A stretch of 64,000 bases of DNA from Streptococcus suis. Lineage in GTDB: Bacteria; Bacillota; Bacilli; Lactobacillales; Streptococcaceae. Positions within the stretch are counted from its first letter, which is position 1. Each line of letters begins with the position of its first letter. The notes under the pieces were generated by a model, which was given only the letters and a program-made list of their open reading frames with translations, ran no database searches and was not told the origin of the DNA. Both the position numbers and the translations under genes were made by a program. Below, piece after piece: positions 39,999 to 49,260 of this stretch. The stretch covers positions 1-64,000 of the forward strand of contig JAKTNI010000001.1 in assembly GCA_029593505.1 (NCBI GenBank), read 5' to 3'.

Positions 39999-40008
39999 TG
40001 GAGATTCT

Positions 40009-41352
40009 ATGATTAAAATTTATGATACGATGACTCGTAGTTTGCGTGAGTTTGTACCTTTAGAAGAAGGTAAAGTGAAGATGTATGTCTGTGGTCCGAC
40101 AGTTTATAACTACATCCATATTGGAAATGCTCGTAGTGTTGTAGCGTTTGATACCATTCGTCGCTATTTTGAGTACCGTGGATATGATGTTACCTACATC
40201 TCCAACTTTACGGATGTGGATGACAAGATCATCAAAGCTGCCAATGAAGCTGGAATGACAACTAAGGAATTATCTGATAAGTTCATTCAAGCATTTAAAG
40301 AGGATGTCCTTCAGTTAGGAGTGAAACCGGCTACTCAGAATCCACGAGTGATTGACTATATGACCGAAATCATTGATTTTGTTCGAGTTTTGATTGATAA
40401 AGGATATGCCTACGAAGCAGATGGGGATGTTTATTTTCGAGTAGAGAAGGCAGAAAATTATGCTCGTTTAGCTAATAAAACCTTGTCTGACCTAGAGGCC
40501 GGAGCTTCTGGTCGTGTTGACGGAGAAGGTCAACTTAAGGAGCATCCGTTTGATTTTGCTTTGTGGAAATCAGCTAAGACTGGAGAAGTATCTTGGGAAA
40601 GTCCGTGGGGAGCAGGTCGTCCTGGTTGGCATATCGAGTGTTCGGTTATGGCGACAGAAATTTTGGGAGATACGATTGATATTCATGGTGGAGGAGCTGA
40701 TTTAGAATTTCCACACCATACCAACGAAATTGCTCAGTCAGAGTGTAAGACAGGTCAGACCTTTGCTCACTATTGGATGCACAATGCCATGCTCAATATT
40801 AACGATGAGAAGATGTCTAAATCCTTAGGGAACTTTTTGACAGCTCATGAGATGCTGGAGAAAATTGATGGACAAGTTTTGCGTTTTTTCCTATCTACTC
40901 AACATTATCGTCGTCCGCTCAACTATACAGAAAAAGCAATATCAGATGCGGAAACGAATCTCAAGTATTTAAAGAACACCTATTTACAACCGGTATCTGA
41001 GCTTGGCGATGCAAGTGGAGTTGAACAGTATGTGTCTGCTTTTACAACTGCGATGGATGATGATTTTAATGCAGCAAATGGTATTACAGCCATCTTTGAC
41101 TTTGCTAAGTGGATCAATTCAGGCAATTATAATGAACGGGTTAAAGAAGCTTTTGGCAAAATGCTAGAGGTGTTTGGGATTGTTTTCAAAGAGGAAGTTC
41201 TAGATAGTGAGATAGAAGCATTGATTGAACAACGACAATTGGCTCGAGCTAATAAGGATTTTGCAACAGCAGATCGTATTCGTGATGAATTGGCTTCACA
41301 AGGAATTAAACTGCTAGACACTAAAGATGGCGTGAGGTGGACGCGTGACTAA
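40009..41352 (+). CDS. cysS: Cysteinyl-tRNA synthetase
   Basis: A 447-residue class I synthetase with the HIGH-type motif in YNYIHIGNARS (near residue 37), zinc ligands including CGPTVY and WHIECS, and KMSKS at 268-272. Length is normal. It overlaps mrnC by eight bases. It is downstream of cysE, a common arrangement that joins cysteine supply and charging. Confidence 0.97.
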   Translation: MIKIYDTMTRSLREFVPLEEGKVKMYVCGPTVYNYIHIGNARSVVAFDTIRRYFEYRGYDVTYISNFTDVDDKIIKAANEAGMTTKELSDKFIQAFKEDVLQLGVKPATQNPRVIDYMTEIIDFVRVLIDKGYAYEADGDVYFRVEKAENYARLANKTLSDLEAGASGRVDGEGQLKEHPFDFALWKSAKTGEVSWESPWGAGRPGWHIECSVMATEILGDTIDIHGGGADLEFPHHTNEIAQSECKTGQTFAHYWMHNAMLNINDEKMSKSLGNFLTAHEMLEKIDGQVLRFFLSTQHYRRPLNYTEKAISDAETNLKYLKNTYLQPVSELGDASGVEQYVSAFTTAMDDDFNAANGITAIFDFAKWINSGNYNERVKEAFGKMLEVFGIVFKEEVLDSEIEALIEQRQLARANKDFATADRIRDELASQGIKLLDTKDGVRWTRD

Positions 41353-41743
41353 TAAAGTAGATGTCAATCTAATCAATGGCATTGCTCTTGCTTTTGAAGG
41401 AGATGCTGTGTATGCTATGTATGTTCGAAGACACTTGATTTTCAAAGGATTGACGAAACCAAATCAGTTGCACAGTCAAGCTAACAAATATGTATCGGCA
41501 AAAGCTCAAGCGCAGCTGATTTCTGCCTTATTAGAATCTCAGATATTGACTGAAAAAGAAGAAACGATCTATAAGAGAGGACGCAATGCGAATAGCCATA
41601 CTAAAGCTAAAAATACTGATGTCTTAACCTATCGCATGTCAACAGGTTTTGAGGCAGTATTGGGATATTTACATATGACCAATCAAATCGAACGCTTGGA
41701 GGAGATTGTGTCGTGGTGTATTGATAGGATAGAGAGGGACTAA
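41345..41743 (+). CDS. mrnC: Mini-ribonuclease III
   Basis: A 132-residue protein with only the RNase III catalytic domain and no dsRNA-binding domain: IALAFEGDAVYAMYVR carries the acidic residues, and RGRNANSHTKAKN follows. It matures 23S rRNA ends in Firmicutes. The GTG start overlaps the end of cysS by eight bases, so it is translationally coupled. Confidence 0.93.
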   Translation: MTNKVDVNLINGIALAFEGDAVYAMYVRRHLIFKGLTKPNQLHSQANKYVSAKAQAQLISALLESQILTEKEETIYKRGRNANSHTKAKNTDVLTYRMSTGFEAVLGYLHMTNQIERLEEIVSWCIDRIERD

Positions 41744-41744
41744 T

Positions 41745-42617
41745 ATGTACGAAGAGGACTGGAAAAACTTGTTTCCGACCGCTCGTGTGGTGGATAGTGA
41801 GACGAGCAGAGTAGATTGGTTTTCGTTTGCGTTACCAGACGGACAGTTTCTACAAGTTCCGAAAACGGAGCTAACGGATCGAGAAATGTTTCTTTTATCT
41901 TTATTAGGTGGTGAGAGAAAAGAAACGCCAACTAGTCCTTGGTTTGCCTACTTTCATCAGTCCGCTCCTCTACCTAAACCGATTGGTGCCTTGCAACTTC
42001 TACATGTTCATGTATGGAATTCTGGTGATCAAGAGACAATTAAGAGTTGGCTAACTATGATGAAAGACTTGTTGATGAATACCGTAGCAGTTTTTCAACA
42101 AACACAGCAAGAATATATTTTTGTGTTAGATCAAGAACTTCGAGTAGACATAGAGGAACTTGTTCGCTCGATTTTGCCAGTATTGGAAGATGATTTTGGT
42201 CTAAAATTAACGATTTTTATGGGTCAGATATGGCCAAAGCAAGTGACTGCAATATGGCGAGAGATTTTCCAAGCAGAATCTGCACTATTTACCAGTTGGA
42301 AACACTATGTTCCTCAACCTGTTTTTGTGCGGTTTAGCCAACTTTTACTGTGGATTGCAGATGAACAGATCAAGAGTAGGGTCTATCTAAAATCTGTTCT
42401 AAGAGAGTTGATTCATAGTCAAGATGGACTTGAGGAAGCGATTTTGGCTCTCTGGAAAGAGGGGGCAGTTGTGACTAAGACAGCTCAGCGTCTCTATATT
42501 CATCGAAATACTCTTCAATATCGTTTGGAAAAATGGCAAGATTTAACAGGATTTCAGTTAAAGGAATTAACGGATTTAACGGTATGTTATCAAGCTATTA
42601 TGGAACAGCAATACTGA
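41745..42617 (+). CDS. PucR/CdaR-type transcriptional regulator
   Basis: A 290-residue protein. The last 60 residues form the PucR-type helix-turn-helix (TAQRLYIHRNTLQYRLEKWQ). The long N-terminal part has no enzyme motif I recognise and may be a GAF-like sensor. It begins one base after the mrnC stop and ends at a strong terminator; the next gene is msmK, so it may respond to sugar supply. This is inference from position. Confidence 0.8.
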   Translation: MYEEDWKNLFPTARVVDSETSRVDWFSFALPDGQFLQVPKTELTDREMFLLSLLGGERKETPTSPWFAYFHQSAPLPKPIGALQLLHVHVWNSGDQETIKSWLTMMKDLLMNTVAVFQQTQQEYIFVLDQELRVDIEELVRSILPVLEDDFGLKLTIFMGQIWPKQVTAIWREIFQAESALFTSWKHYVPQPVFVRFSQLLLWIADEQIKSRVYLKSVLRELIHSQDGLEEAILALWKEGAVVTKTAQRLYIHRNTLQYRLEKWQDLTGFQLKELTDLTVCYQAIMEQQY

Positions 42618-42650
42618 TCTTTTGTGCAATATGTACAAAAGATTTTTTTA
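42617..42650 (+). terminator. Terminator after the PucR-type regulator
   Basis: ATCTTTTGT pairs with ACAAAAGAT around GCAATATGT, followed by a long T run. Confidence 0.92.
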
Positions 42651-42674
42651 TTTTTGTTCAACTTGTCCTAGAAA

Positions 42675-42697
42675 AGTAAAGCGTTTTCACATATACT
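42675..42697 (+). promoter_or_regulatory. cre-like site and -10 region of msmK
   Basis: GTAAAGCGTTTTCAC resembles a CcpA cre box; the right half CGNTTTTCA fits well and the left half less so. It sits just before TATACT (42692-42697), the likely -10, so CcpA binding would block transcription when glucose is plentiful. Confidence 0.5.
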
Positions 42698-42725
42698 GAT
42701 ATCAGAAAGAAAGCGAGGCTAGGAT

Positions 42726-43856
42726 ATGGTTCAGTTAGATTTAAAAAATATTTATAAAAAATACCCAAATAGTGAGCATTATTCGGTAGAAAATTTCAAT
42801 CTAGATATTAAAGATAAAGAGTTTATTGTGTTCGTTGGTCCGTCAGGATGTGGAAAATCAACAACGCTTCGTATGATTGCAGGTTTGGAAGACATTACAG
42901 AGGGTGAAGCCTACATTGACGGCGTATTGATGAATGACGTTGCACCGAAAGACCGTGATATTGCTATGGTGTTTCAGAACTACGCTCTATACCCTCATAT
43001 GACAGTATTTGATAATATGGCTTTTGGTCTTAAATTGCGCAAATATAGCAAAGACGAGATTAAAAAACGTGTTGAGGAAGCAGCACAAATTCTTGGTTTG
43101 ACAGAGTTTTTACAGCGTAAACCGGCGGATCTTTCTGGTGGTCAACGCCAACGTGTAGCAATGGGACGTGCGATTGTGCGTGACGCCAAAGTATTCTTGA
43201 TGGATGAGCCGCTGTCAAACTTAGATGCTAAATTGCGTGTATCCATGCGTACAGAAATTGCAAAAATTCATCGCCGTATTGGTGCGACTACGATTTATGT
43301 TACTCACGACCAAACTGAAGCCATGACACTAGCAGATCGAATTGTCATCATGTCAGCCACAAAAAATGAATCGGAAACAGGAACAATTGGTCGCATTGAG
43401 CAGATTGGTAGCCCAGAAGAGCTATATAATTCCCCAGTGAATAAATTTGTAGCAAGTTTCATTGGTAGTCCTGCTATGAATTTCTTTGATGTAACCTTAA
43501 ACGATGGTGTGATTGAGGGGGATCATTTTAAATTAGACTTGCCAGAGGGTCGTCGGAAGCATTTGGAAGAAAAAGGGTATAATGGTAAGACATTTACTCT
43601 TGGCATTCGACCAGAAGATATTAAGGCTTCTCAATTGGAATTAGATACCTTCCCAAGCTCTGTTGTAGAAGCTGAAGTCGTTGTGTCAGAACTGTTGGGT
43701 GCAGAGTCTATGTTATATTCCAAAGTTGGAGCTGTAGAGTTTGTATCTCGTGTGGATGCGCGTGATTTCCATAGACCAGGAGAGCGAGTTCGCCTTGCCT
43801 TTAATCTAAATAAAGCACATTTCTTTGATAATGATACAGATAAAGCAATTGTATAG
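42726..43856 (+). CDS. msmK: Multiple-sugar ABC transporter ATPase (MsmK/UgpC type)
   Basis: A 376-residue ATPase with Walker A GPSGCGKST, signature LSGGQRQR, Walker B VFLMDEPLSNLD, the switch TYVTHDQTEAM, and a C-terminal regulatory TOBE domain (about 240-376). In streptococci this orphan ATPase energises several carbohydrate ABC importers whose permeases are encoded elsewhere. No permease or binding protein gene is adjacent here, which fits that shared role. Confidence 0.92.
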   Translation: MVQLDLKNIYKKYPNSEHYSVENFNLDIKDKEFIVFVGPSGCGKSTTLRMIAGLEDITEGEAYIDGVLMNDVAPKDRDIAMVFQNYALYPHMTVFDNMAFGLKLRKYSKDEIKKRVEEAAQILGLTEFLQRKPADLSGGQRQRVAMGRAIVRDAKVFLMDEPLSNLDAKLRVSMRTEIAKIHRRIGATTIYVTHDQTEAMTLADRIVIMSATKNESETGTIGRIEQIGSPEELYNSPVNKFVASFIGSPAMNFFDVTLNDGVIEGDHFKLDLPEGRRKHLEEKGYNGKTFTLGIRPEDIKASQLELDTFPSSVVEAEVVVSELLGAESMLYSKVGAVEFVSRVDARDFHRPGERVRLAFNLNKAHFFDNDTDKAIV

Positions 43857-43866
43857 AATAATAAAT

Positions 43867-43900
43867 GAAGAACCGTCAGCTAGATTGACGGTTCTTTTTC
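43867..43900. terminator. Bidirectional terminator between msmK and the ArAE gene
   Basis: GAAGAACCGTCA and TGACGGTTCTTTTTC form a strong stem. It ends msmK and also covers the last codons and stop of the leftward gene. Confidence 0.88.
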
Positions 43901-44857
43901 ATCATCTTCGGAATAGGCTTCGTAAAATTCGACTTTTAATTGAATAAATGCTTCCATATCATGTAGGAGTTGAAAGAGAGTAGCTCTTGTTTCAAATTCT
44001 TCTCTCGTCTGAGGGAGAGGTCGCTCTCTGAAAGTGATATAAAATAGCTCAATATCTGTTACTAATTCTTTAGCTGAATTGTCTCTACTTAGTTGGCTAG
44101 CTGTTCGCTTGAAAAGGCTAGCTAGAATAATGGTTTCTCGACTTTCTAGCAAGCATTTATTGATATTTGTTGCCATGGTTCGTAGAATTTTACTCTGAGC
44201 AGCTCGCATTTCAAAGTAGTGAACTTGATAGTTTGTTTGTTGAAATACTTGATTATGGCGATCCATGTAAACGACATGAAGAGCATCTTCGAGTATGTGA
44301 TCCAGTTGGTTAATCAATTGGGGTTCATTGCGTCCATCACCGTTGAGTAATAATGCTTCAAAACGCAGGAGAATCTGCTTGAGTTGTTCCTCTACTTGTA
44401 TGTGGTATGCTTCGATCTTATGATTTTGCGACGGCATATAGAGATTGCATATCAAGGCTACTCCTGCTCCGATAAGAAAGAGTCCTAATTCATTACCTAA
44501 AAAGGATAGTTGAATGTTTTTTTCTAATAATAGATGGGTGACAAGGACGGTTGCTGGTGCAATGCCTGCTTGCCAACGACACCGATAAGCTAGTGGCACA
44601 TACAAAAGTAAATAGATTCCTAAAACCCAAAGTTCAAATCCGAGCAGAAAAAAGCAGGTTGTCGCTAGTCCAAGTGCTAATAAAATAGAATAGAGGCGAT
44701 TGCGTGCCATTTTGAAGCTTGATTTTCGAGTATCTAAAATACTAAGAATTGCAATAATACCTGCTGAACTTGCGTAGGAAAGTCCCATTTGTTCTGCTAA
44801 ATAGATAGCTAGAACGGTTGCTATCACAAGTTTAATCGTACGAAGAGTTAGAGACAT
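43880..44857 (-). CDS. Aromatic acid exporter-like membrane protein (ArAE_1 / DUF939)
   Basis: A 325-residue protein. The first 130 residues hold about four to five hydrophobic segments (SSAGIIAILSILDTRKSSFK marks the family), followed by a helical cytoplasmic half. This fits the ArAE_1/DUF939 family of Firmicutes, named after aromatic acid exporters, with function mostly unproven. The ATG at 44857 is chosen because AAAGGAAA lies just upstream; a TTG 15 bp earlier overlaps the SD. It is divergent from kup. Confidence 0.82.
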   Translation of the reverse strand: MSLTLRTIKLVIATVLAIYLAEQMGLSYASSAGIIAILSILDTRKSSFKMARNRLYSILLALGLATTCFFLLGFELWVLGIYLLLYVPLAYRCRWQAGIAPATVLVTHLLLEKNIQLSFLGNELGLFLIGAGVALICNLYMPSQNHKIEAYHIQVEEQLKQILLRFEALLLNGDGRNEPQLINQLDHILEDALHVVYMDRHNQVFQQTNYQVHYFEMRAAQSKILRTMATNINKCLLESRETIILASLFKRTASQLSRDNSAKELVTDIELFYITFRERPLPQTREEFETRATLFQLLHDMEAFIQLKVEFYEAYSEDDEKEPSI

Positions 44858-44990
44858 GGTTTTTCCTTTCAATTACTTTATATTATTGTACCATATTACA
44901 TGGTAAAATAACTTTGTATAAGGGGAAGATGTTGCTTGCTATCTATGATCCTCTCTGCTATACTATGTTGAACAAATACGGGGGAATAAC

Positions 44991-46973
44991 ATGCAGGATA
45001 AGAAAATATTGGATTTTGAAAAAGCGAGCAAGGCAGGTTTTTTAATAGCATTAGGGATTGTGTACGGAGATATTGGAACGAGTCCTTTATATACTATGCA
45101 GGCGTTACTTCGTGGTCAAGGAGGTGCAGGACAAATATCAAAAGAGTTTATATTAGGTTCTCTTTCTTTAATTATTTGGTCATTGACCCTTATTACGACT
45201 ATCAAATATGTTTTGATTACATTAAGAGCAGATAATGATCGTGAGGGGGGGATTTTTTCTCTTTATACGCTTGTGAGGAAGCGAGCGAAATGGCTCATTA
45301 TACCTGCTATGATTGGCGGAGCAACTCTTTTATCTGATGGTGCTTTAACACCTGCGGTTACAGTCACTTCGGCTATAGAGGGGTTACAAAGCATTCCGCA
45401 GTTATCTCAATTTTATCAGCAAGAGTCTGCTATTATTGTAACAACTCTTTGTATATTAGCAGGTTTATTTGGAATTCAACGCTTTGGAACTGGTTTTGTT
45501 GGAAAAATGTTTGGTCCGATTATGCTAATTTGGTTTCTATTTTTAGCTTTTACGGGCATCGTCAATAGTTTTCGATTTCCTGAGATTTTTGTAGCAGTCA
45601 ACCCTATCTATGCTATCAAGCTTTTATTTAGTTCAGAAAATAGAGAAGGTATTTTTATTTTAGGTTCGGTATTCCTTGCGACAACAGGTGCTGAAGCTTT
45701 GTATTCTGATCTAGGGCATGTTGGTCGTGGAAATATATATATTAGTTGGCCATTTGTAAAGTTATCTATCTTGCTCTCTTACTTTGGACAAGGAGCGTGG
45801 ATATTGGCAAATCAATCCACTGTTGGGGAGTTTAATCCATTTTTTGCAAGTATTCCAAAGGGATTTGGGCTAGTTGCAGTTGTTTTGGGAACCTTGGCGG
45901 CAATCATTGCTTCTCAAGCTTTAATATCTGGTTCTTTTACGTTAGTGTCAGAAGCAATGCGATTGAAGTTGTTTCCACGTCTAAAAATTGCCTATCCTGG
46001 CAGTAATCTAGGACAATTATATATTCCTAGCATTAATCTAGCTTTATGGTTAACTACTTCTGGCATTGTTCTTTACTTTAGAAGTGCAGAAAAAATGGAA
46101 GCTGCCTATGGTTTGGCGATAACGGTAACCATGTTGATGACTTCTATTTTGTTGACAGAATTTGTTATAAAATCAGGAGTGAAGAGATGGCAGGCTTATT
46201 TAGGGTTATTATTTTTCTTATTTATTGAGGGGCTATTCTTCCTTTCATCCGCTATAAAATTTATTCATGGAGGTTATGTTGTTGTTATTTTGGCTATGAT
46301 TATATTGTTTGTTATGTTTGTATGGTATAAGGGAAATCAAATTTTATCAAGCTATACGAAATGGTTGTCATTGGGCAAGTATACAGAAACGCTACATCAG
46401 TTATCTAGAGATACCTCTATTCCTCTCTATGCAACTAACTTGGTTTATTTAAGCAATAATTTACAAGGTCATTTTATTGATCGGTTTATTTTATATTCTA
46501 TTTTGGAGAAAAAACCTAAACGTGCCAGCAGATATTGGTTTGTGAAAGTACATGTAACCGATCAACCTTATACAGCAGAGTATAGTGTTGATTTGTTAGG
46601 GACAGATTTTTTAATAAAGGTTGATTTATATCTTGGATTTAGAATGAGACAGGATGTTCCTTCCTATCTTCGAACGATTGTTTTGAATTTGATGGCTCAA
46701 AAAAGAATAGGAAGAGACTTGCAAGGCTATGGTCTATATAATGAAAAACAGTCTGGAGATTTTCGGTTTATGGTTATGGAGGAAGTTATAAATAGAACAG
46801 AAGAGATAAAATTATTTGATCGTTTTATTTTAGGTACTAGAGCAGCAATTAAACACATCACAGCTTCGCCTGTTCGGTGGTTTGGTTTACAATTTTCAGA
46901 AGTAACAGTTGAAACGGTTCCTATGATCTTATCTTATGGTAAACATTTGCCGATACAAGAAAAAGTGAATTGA
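44991..46973 (+). CDS. kup: Kup family potassium transporter
   Basis: A 660-residue K+ uptake protein with about twelve membrane segments in the first 450 residues ([20 protein letters not shown] is the family signature) and a cytoplasmic C-terminal domain. In lactic acid bacteria Kup proteins are inhibited by cyclic di-AMP. The SD GGGGGAA precedes the ATG. The gene includes a run of seven G (45245-45251) read as REGGIF. A small inverted repeat TACCAT/ATGGTA lies in the upstream divergent region (44889-44905). Confidence 0.94.
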   Translation: MQDKKILDFEKASKAGFLIALGIVYGDIGTSPLYTMQALLRGQGGAGQISKEFILGSLSLIIWSLTLITTIKYVLITLRADNDREGGIFSLYTLVRKRAKWLIIPAMIGGATLLSDGALTPAVTVTSAIEGLQSIPQLSQFYQQESAIIVTTLCILAGLFGIQRFGTGFVGKMFGPIMLIWFLFLAFTGIVNSFRFPEIFVAVNPIYAIKLLFSSENREGIFILGSVFLATTGAEALYSDLGHVGRGNIYISWPFVKLSILLSYFGQGAWILANQSTVGEFNPFFASIPKGFGLVAVVLGTLAAIIASQALISGSFTLVSEAMRLKLFPRLKIAYPGSNLGQLYIPSINLALWLTTSGIVLYFRSAEKMEAAYGLAITVTMLMTSILLTEFVIKSGVKRWQAYLGLLFFLFIEGLFFLSSAIKFIHGGYVVVILAMIILFVMFVWYKGNQILSSYTKWLSLGKYTETLHQLSRDTSIPLYATNLVYLSNNLQGHFIDRFILYSILEKKPKRASRYWFVKVHVTDQPYTAEYSVDLLGTDFLIKVDLYLGFRMRQDVPSYLRTIVLNLMAQKRIGRDLQGYGLYNEKQSGDFRFMVMEEVINRTEEIKLFDRFILGTRAAIKHITASPVRWFGLQFSEVTVETVPMILSYGKHLPIQEKVN

Positions 46974-47010
46974 TGATATATCTATTTTCTACGAAAATAG
47001 TGTTACATAT

Positions 47011-47037
47011 AAGAGGAGTTATAGCTCTTCTTTTTTT
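47011..47037 (+). terminator. Terminator after kup
   Basis: AAGAG and CTCTT pair around GAGTTATAG, then seven T. The stem is short but the T tract is strong. Confidence 0.65.
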
Positions 47038-47045
47038 GTTTTATA

Positions 47046-47054
47046 TGCTATAAT
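47046..47054 (+). promoter_or_regulatory. Extended -10 of rlmB, six bases before the start codon
   Basis: TGCTATAAT (47046-47054) is a consensus extended -10. Only AAAAAA separates it from the ATG at 47061, so transcription would begin at or next to the start codon. Confidence 0.6.
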
Positions 47055-47060
47055 AAAAAA

Positions 47061-47789
47061 ATGGAACAAAATGATATTGTATACGGCGTACATGCTGTTA
47101 TAGAAAGCTTGGAAGCCAATACTGGCAACAAGCTATATATTCAGGACGATTTACGCGGAAAAAATGTAGAAAAAATAAAATCTCTCGCAACAGAAAAAAA
47201 GGTGTCAATTTCTTGGACACCAAAGAAAAGTTTGTCGGATATGACAGACGGTGCTGTGCATCAAGGTTTTGTGTTACGAGTATCCGAATTTGCCTATGCG
47301 GACTTTTCACTGATTTTAGAAAAAGCAGAACAAGAAGAGAATCCTCTTATTTTGATTTTGGACGGACTGACTGATCCTCACAACTTTGGATCTATTTTAC
47401 GAACAGCTGATGCTACTCAGGTAGCAGGAATTATCATTCCAAAGCATCGTGCTGTCGGGGTGACACCGGTTGTCGCAAAGACTTCAACAGGAGCAGTAGC
47501 TCATGTGCCAATTGCCCGAGTGACCAATCTAAGTCAAACACTTGATAAACTAAAAGCAGCTGGTTTTTGGATTTTTGGAACAGATATGGATGGTACACCC
47601 AGTCATCAATGGAATACTGCTGGTAAGTTAGCACTTATTATTGGAAATGAAGGCAAAGGAATTTCTGTTAATATTAAAAAACAGGTAGATGAGATGATTA
47701 CGATTCCTATGAAAGGGCATGTTCAATCATTAAATGCTAGTGTTGCTGCTGCAGTGTTGATGTATGAAGTTTTCCGAAAGAAAATCTAA
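47061..47789 (+). CDS. rlmB: 23S rRNA (guanosine-2'-O-)-methyltransferase RlmB/TrmH family
   Basis: A 242-residue SpoU-family methyltransferase. The short N-terminal substrate domain begins MEQNDIVYGVHAVIESLE, followed by the knotted catalytic domain with motif 1 (DGLTDPHNFGSILRTADA), motif 2 (IIGNEGKGIS) and motif 3 (IPMKGHVQSLNASVAAAVLMYE). The start at 47061 fits the family. There is no SD upstream and the -10 is six bases away, so the message may be leaderless. Confidence 0.93.
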   Translation: MEQNDIVYGVHAVIESLEANTGNKLYIQDDLRGKNVEKIKSLATEKKVSISWTPKKSLSDMTDGAVHQGFVLRVSEFAYADFSLILEKAEQEENPLILILDGLTDPHNFGSILRTADATQVAGIIIPKHRAVGVTPVVAKTSTGAVAHVPIARVTNLSQTLDKLKAAGFWIFGTDMDGTPSHQWNTAGKLALIIGNEGKGISVNIKKQVDEMITIPMKGHVQSLNASVAAAVLMYEVFRKKI

Positions 47790-47849
47790 TATATGATGCT
47801 TTTAGCTAAGAAACTTTGATTTTTACTCAACCACGGAGGAATGAAATTC

Positions 47850-48710
47850 ATGACATTTAAAATAGTAACCGATTCAACATCAGATTTGTCAGATGACTGG
47901 TTAGCAAAACATGGTGTGACGGTGTTGGGATTGACCATTCATCTCGATGGTACAACGTATGAAACAGTTGGGGAGAAGCGTTTAACAAGTTCCTCTCTGT
48001 TGAAAAAAATGAAAGCTGGGGGCCAGCCGACTACTAGTCAAGTTAATGCTGGACAATTTGAGAAGGTATTTACAGAAGCAGCGAAAAATGGTGAAGCTGT
48101 CCTTTATTTAGCGTTTTCAGCCAACCTCTCAGGAACTTATCAAAGTGCCATCATTGCACGTGATATTGTTTTAGAACGCTACCCAGATGTTACGATTGAT
48201 ATTATCGATACCAAAGCAGCAACTATTGGTGAAGGTTATTTGGTAATGAAAGCTGTTGAGGCGCGTGCTGAGGGAAAATGTTTAGAGGAAACGAAAGAAA
48301 TAGTTGAAGATTTGGTCCCTCGCTTAAGAACATATCTTTTAGTTGATGACTTAAATCATTTAGTTCGTGGAGGACGCTTGTCAAAGTCAGCAGCTTTTAT
48401 TGGCGGTTTGGTGAATATTAAACCTTTGCTAGCTATCAATGCAGAAGGTAAATTAGAAGCCATTGCTAAACTACGAGGTCGTAAAAAAGGTGTGCGGGAA
48501 ATGATGGATCGAACGCTAACGAATTTGGATCATTCAACGGTCATGGTGGCTTATACAGGGGACAGATCTTTAGCAGAAGAGATTAAAGCTAATTTATTAG
48601 AGAATGCGAACATTTCGAATGTCCTTCTGACAGAGCTTGGACCAATCATTGCTGCTCATACAGGTATAGGTGCTCTTGCTATGTTATCTATAGGAAAAGA
48701 GAAAAGATAG
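47850..48710 (+). CDS. DegV family fatty-acid-binding protein (FakB-like)
   Basis: A 286-residue DegV protein: KIVTDSTSDLSDDWL at the start, TSQVNAGQFEKVF, and LSGTYQSAIIARD. Members bind a fatty acid and present it to the kinase FakA for phospholipid synthesis. The ATG at 47850 has GGAGG 10 bases upstream; an ATG at 47841 lies only one base after the SD and is rejected. It is the last gene before the secretion locus. Confidence 0.9.
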   Translation: MTFKIVTDSTSDLSDDWLAKHGVTVLGLTIHLDGTTYETVGEKRLTSSSLLKKMKAGGQPTTSQVNAGQFEKVFTEAAKNGEAVLYLAFSANLSGTYQSAIIARDIVLERYPDVTIDIIDTKAATIGEGYLVMKAVEARAEGKCLEETKEIVEDLVPRLRTYLLVDDLNHLVRGGRLSKSAAFIGGLVNIKPLLAINAEGKLEAIAKLRGRKKGVREMMDRTLTNLDHSTVMVAYTGDRSLAEEIKANLLENANISNVLLTELGPIIAAHTGIGALAMLSIGKEKR

Positions 48711-48837
48711 ACTAGATACGGTATGAATTAGGCACAATTGACAGGTTTGGATAACTCGTGTTTTGTTAGTTTGAGTTTAGAGAAAAAATAATGGTGTTAC
48801 TATAATTTGTTTTATAAATACATATGTAATAAAATAC

Positions 48838-48867
48838 TTGCATAAATGCAATAAATTATGTTATAAT
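48838..48867 (+). promoter_or_regulatory. esxA promoter overlapping a 14-bp palindrome
   Basis: TTGCAT (48838-48843), 18 bp, TATAAT (48862-48867) with extended TGTTATAAT. The -35 is half of the perfect palindrome TTGCAT-AA-ATGCAA (48838-48851), so a dimeric regulator may bind here and control the secretion locus. The 188 bp between degV and esxA contain no gene. Confidence 0.65.
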
Positions 48868-48898
48868 AAGCCAATTAAAATTAAAGGAGACAAAAACT

Positions 48899-49195
48899 AT
48901 GTCAGGACAAATTCGTGTATCGCCGGAAACCCTCCAATCACGTGCTCGTGAATATGGAAAAGCTTCAAATGATATCACAACTATTTTGAATAACCTCCAA
49001 CGTTTACAGGACACTCTTCGTAGCGAGTGGGAGGGTGCAGCTTTCCAAGGATTTGACAACCAATTTAACGAACTAAAACCCAAAGTACAAAACTTCGCTG
49101 AATTGATGCAACAAATCAATACACAACTTGATAAGACTGCTCAAGCGATGCAACAAAATGACCAAGATTTGTCTAGAAACTTTGGTCTTCAATAA
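48899..49195 (+). CDS. esxA: WXG100 secreted protein EsxA
   Basis: A 98-residue helical hairpin protein of the WXG100 family with the turn motif Trp44-Glu45-Gly46 (SEWEGAAFQGF). It is the small secreted substrate and structural partner of type VIIb systems. AAAGGAG lies upstream at 48883-48889. It has its own promoter and a hairpin with a T tract after it, so it is probably expressed more than the genes that follow. Confidence 0.95.
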   Translation: MSGQIRVSPETLQSRAREYGKASNDITTILNNLQRLQDTLRSEWEGAAFQGFDNQFNELKPKVQNFAELMQQINTQLDKTAQAMQQNDQDLSRNFGLQ

Positions 49196-49210
49196 GCAAG
49201 AAATTTGGTG

Positions 49211-49240
49211 AGGTTGGGGAGGAATCTTCAACCTTTTTTC
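49211..49240 (+). terminator. Hairpin with T tract between esxA and esaA
   Basis: AGGTTG (49211-49216) pairs with CAACCT (49229-49234), followed by six T. No second promoter is obvious before esaA, so this is probably partial termination. Confidence 0.65.
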
Positions 49241-49260
49241 TATGAAAATAAGGAGAACAT

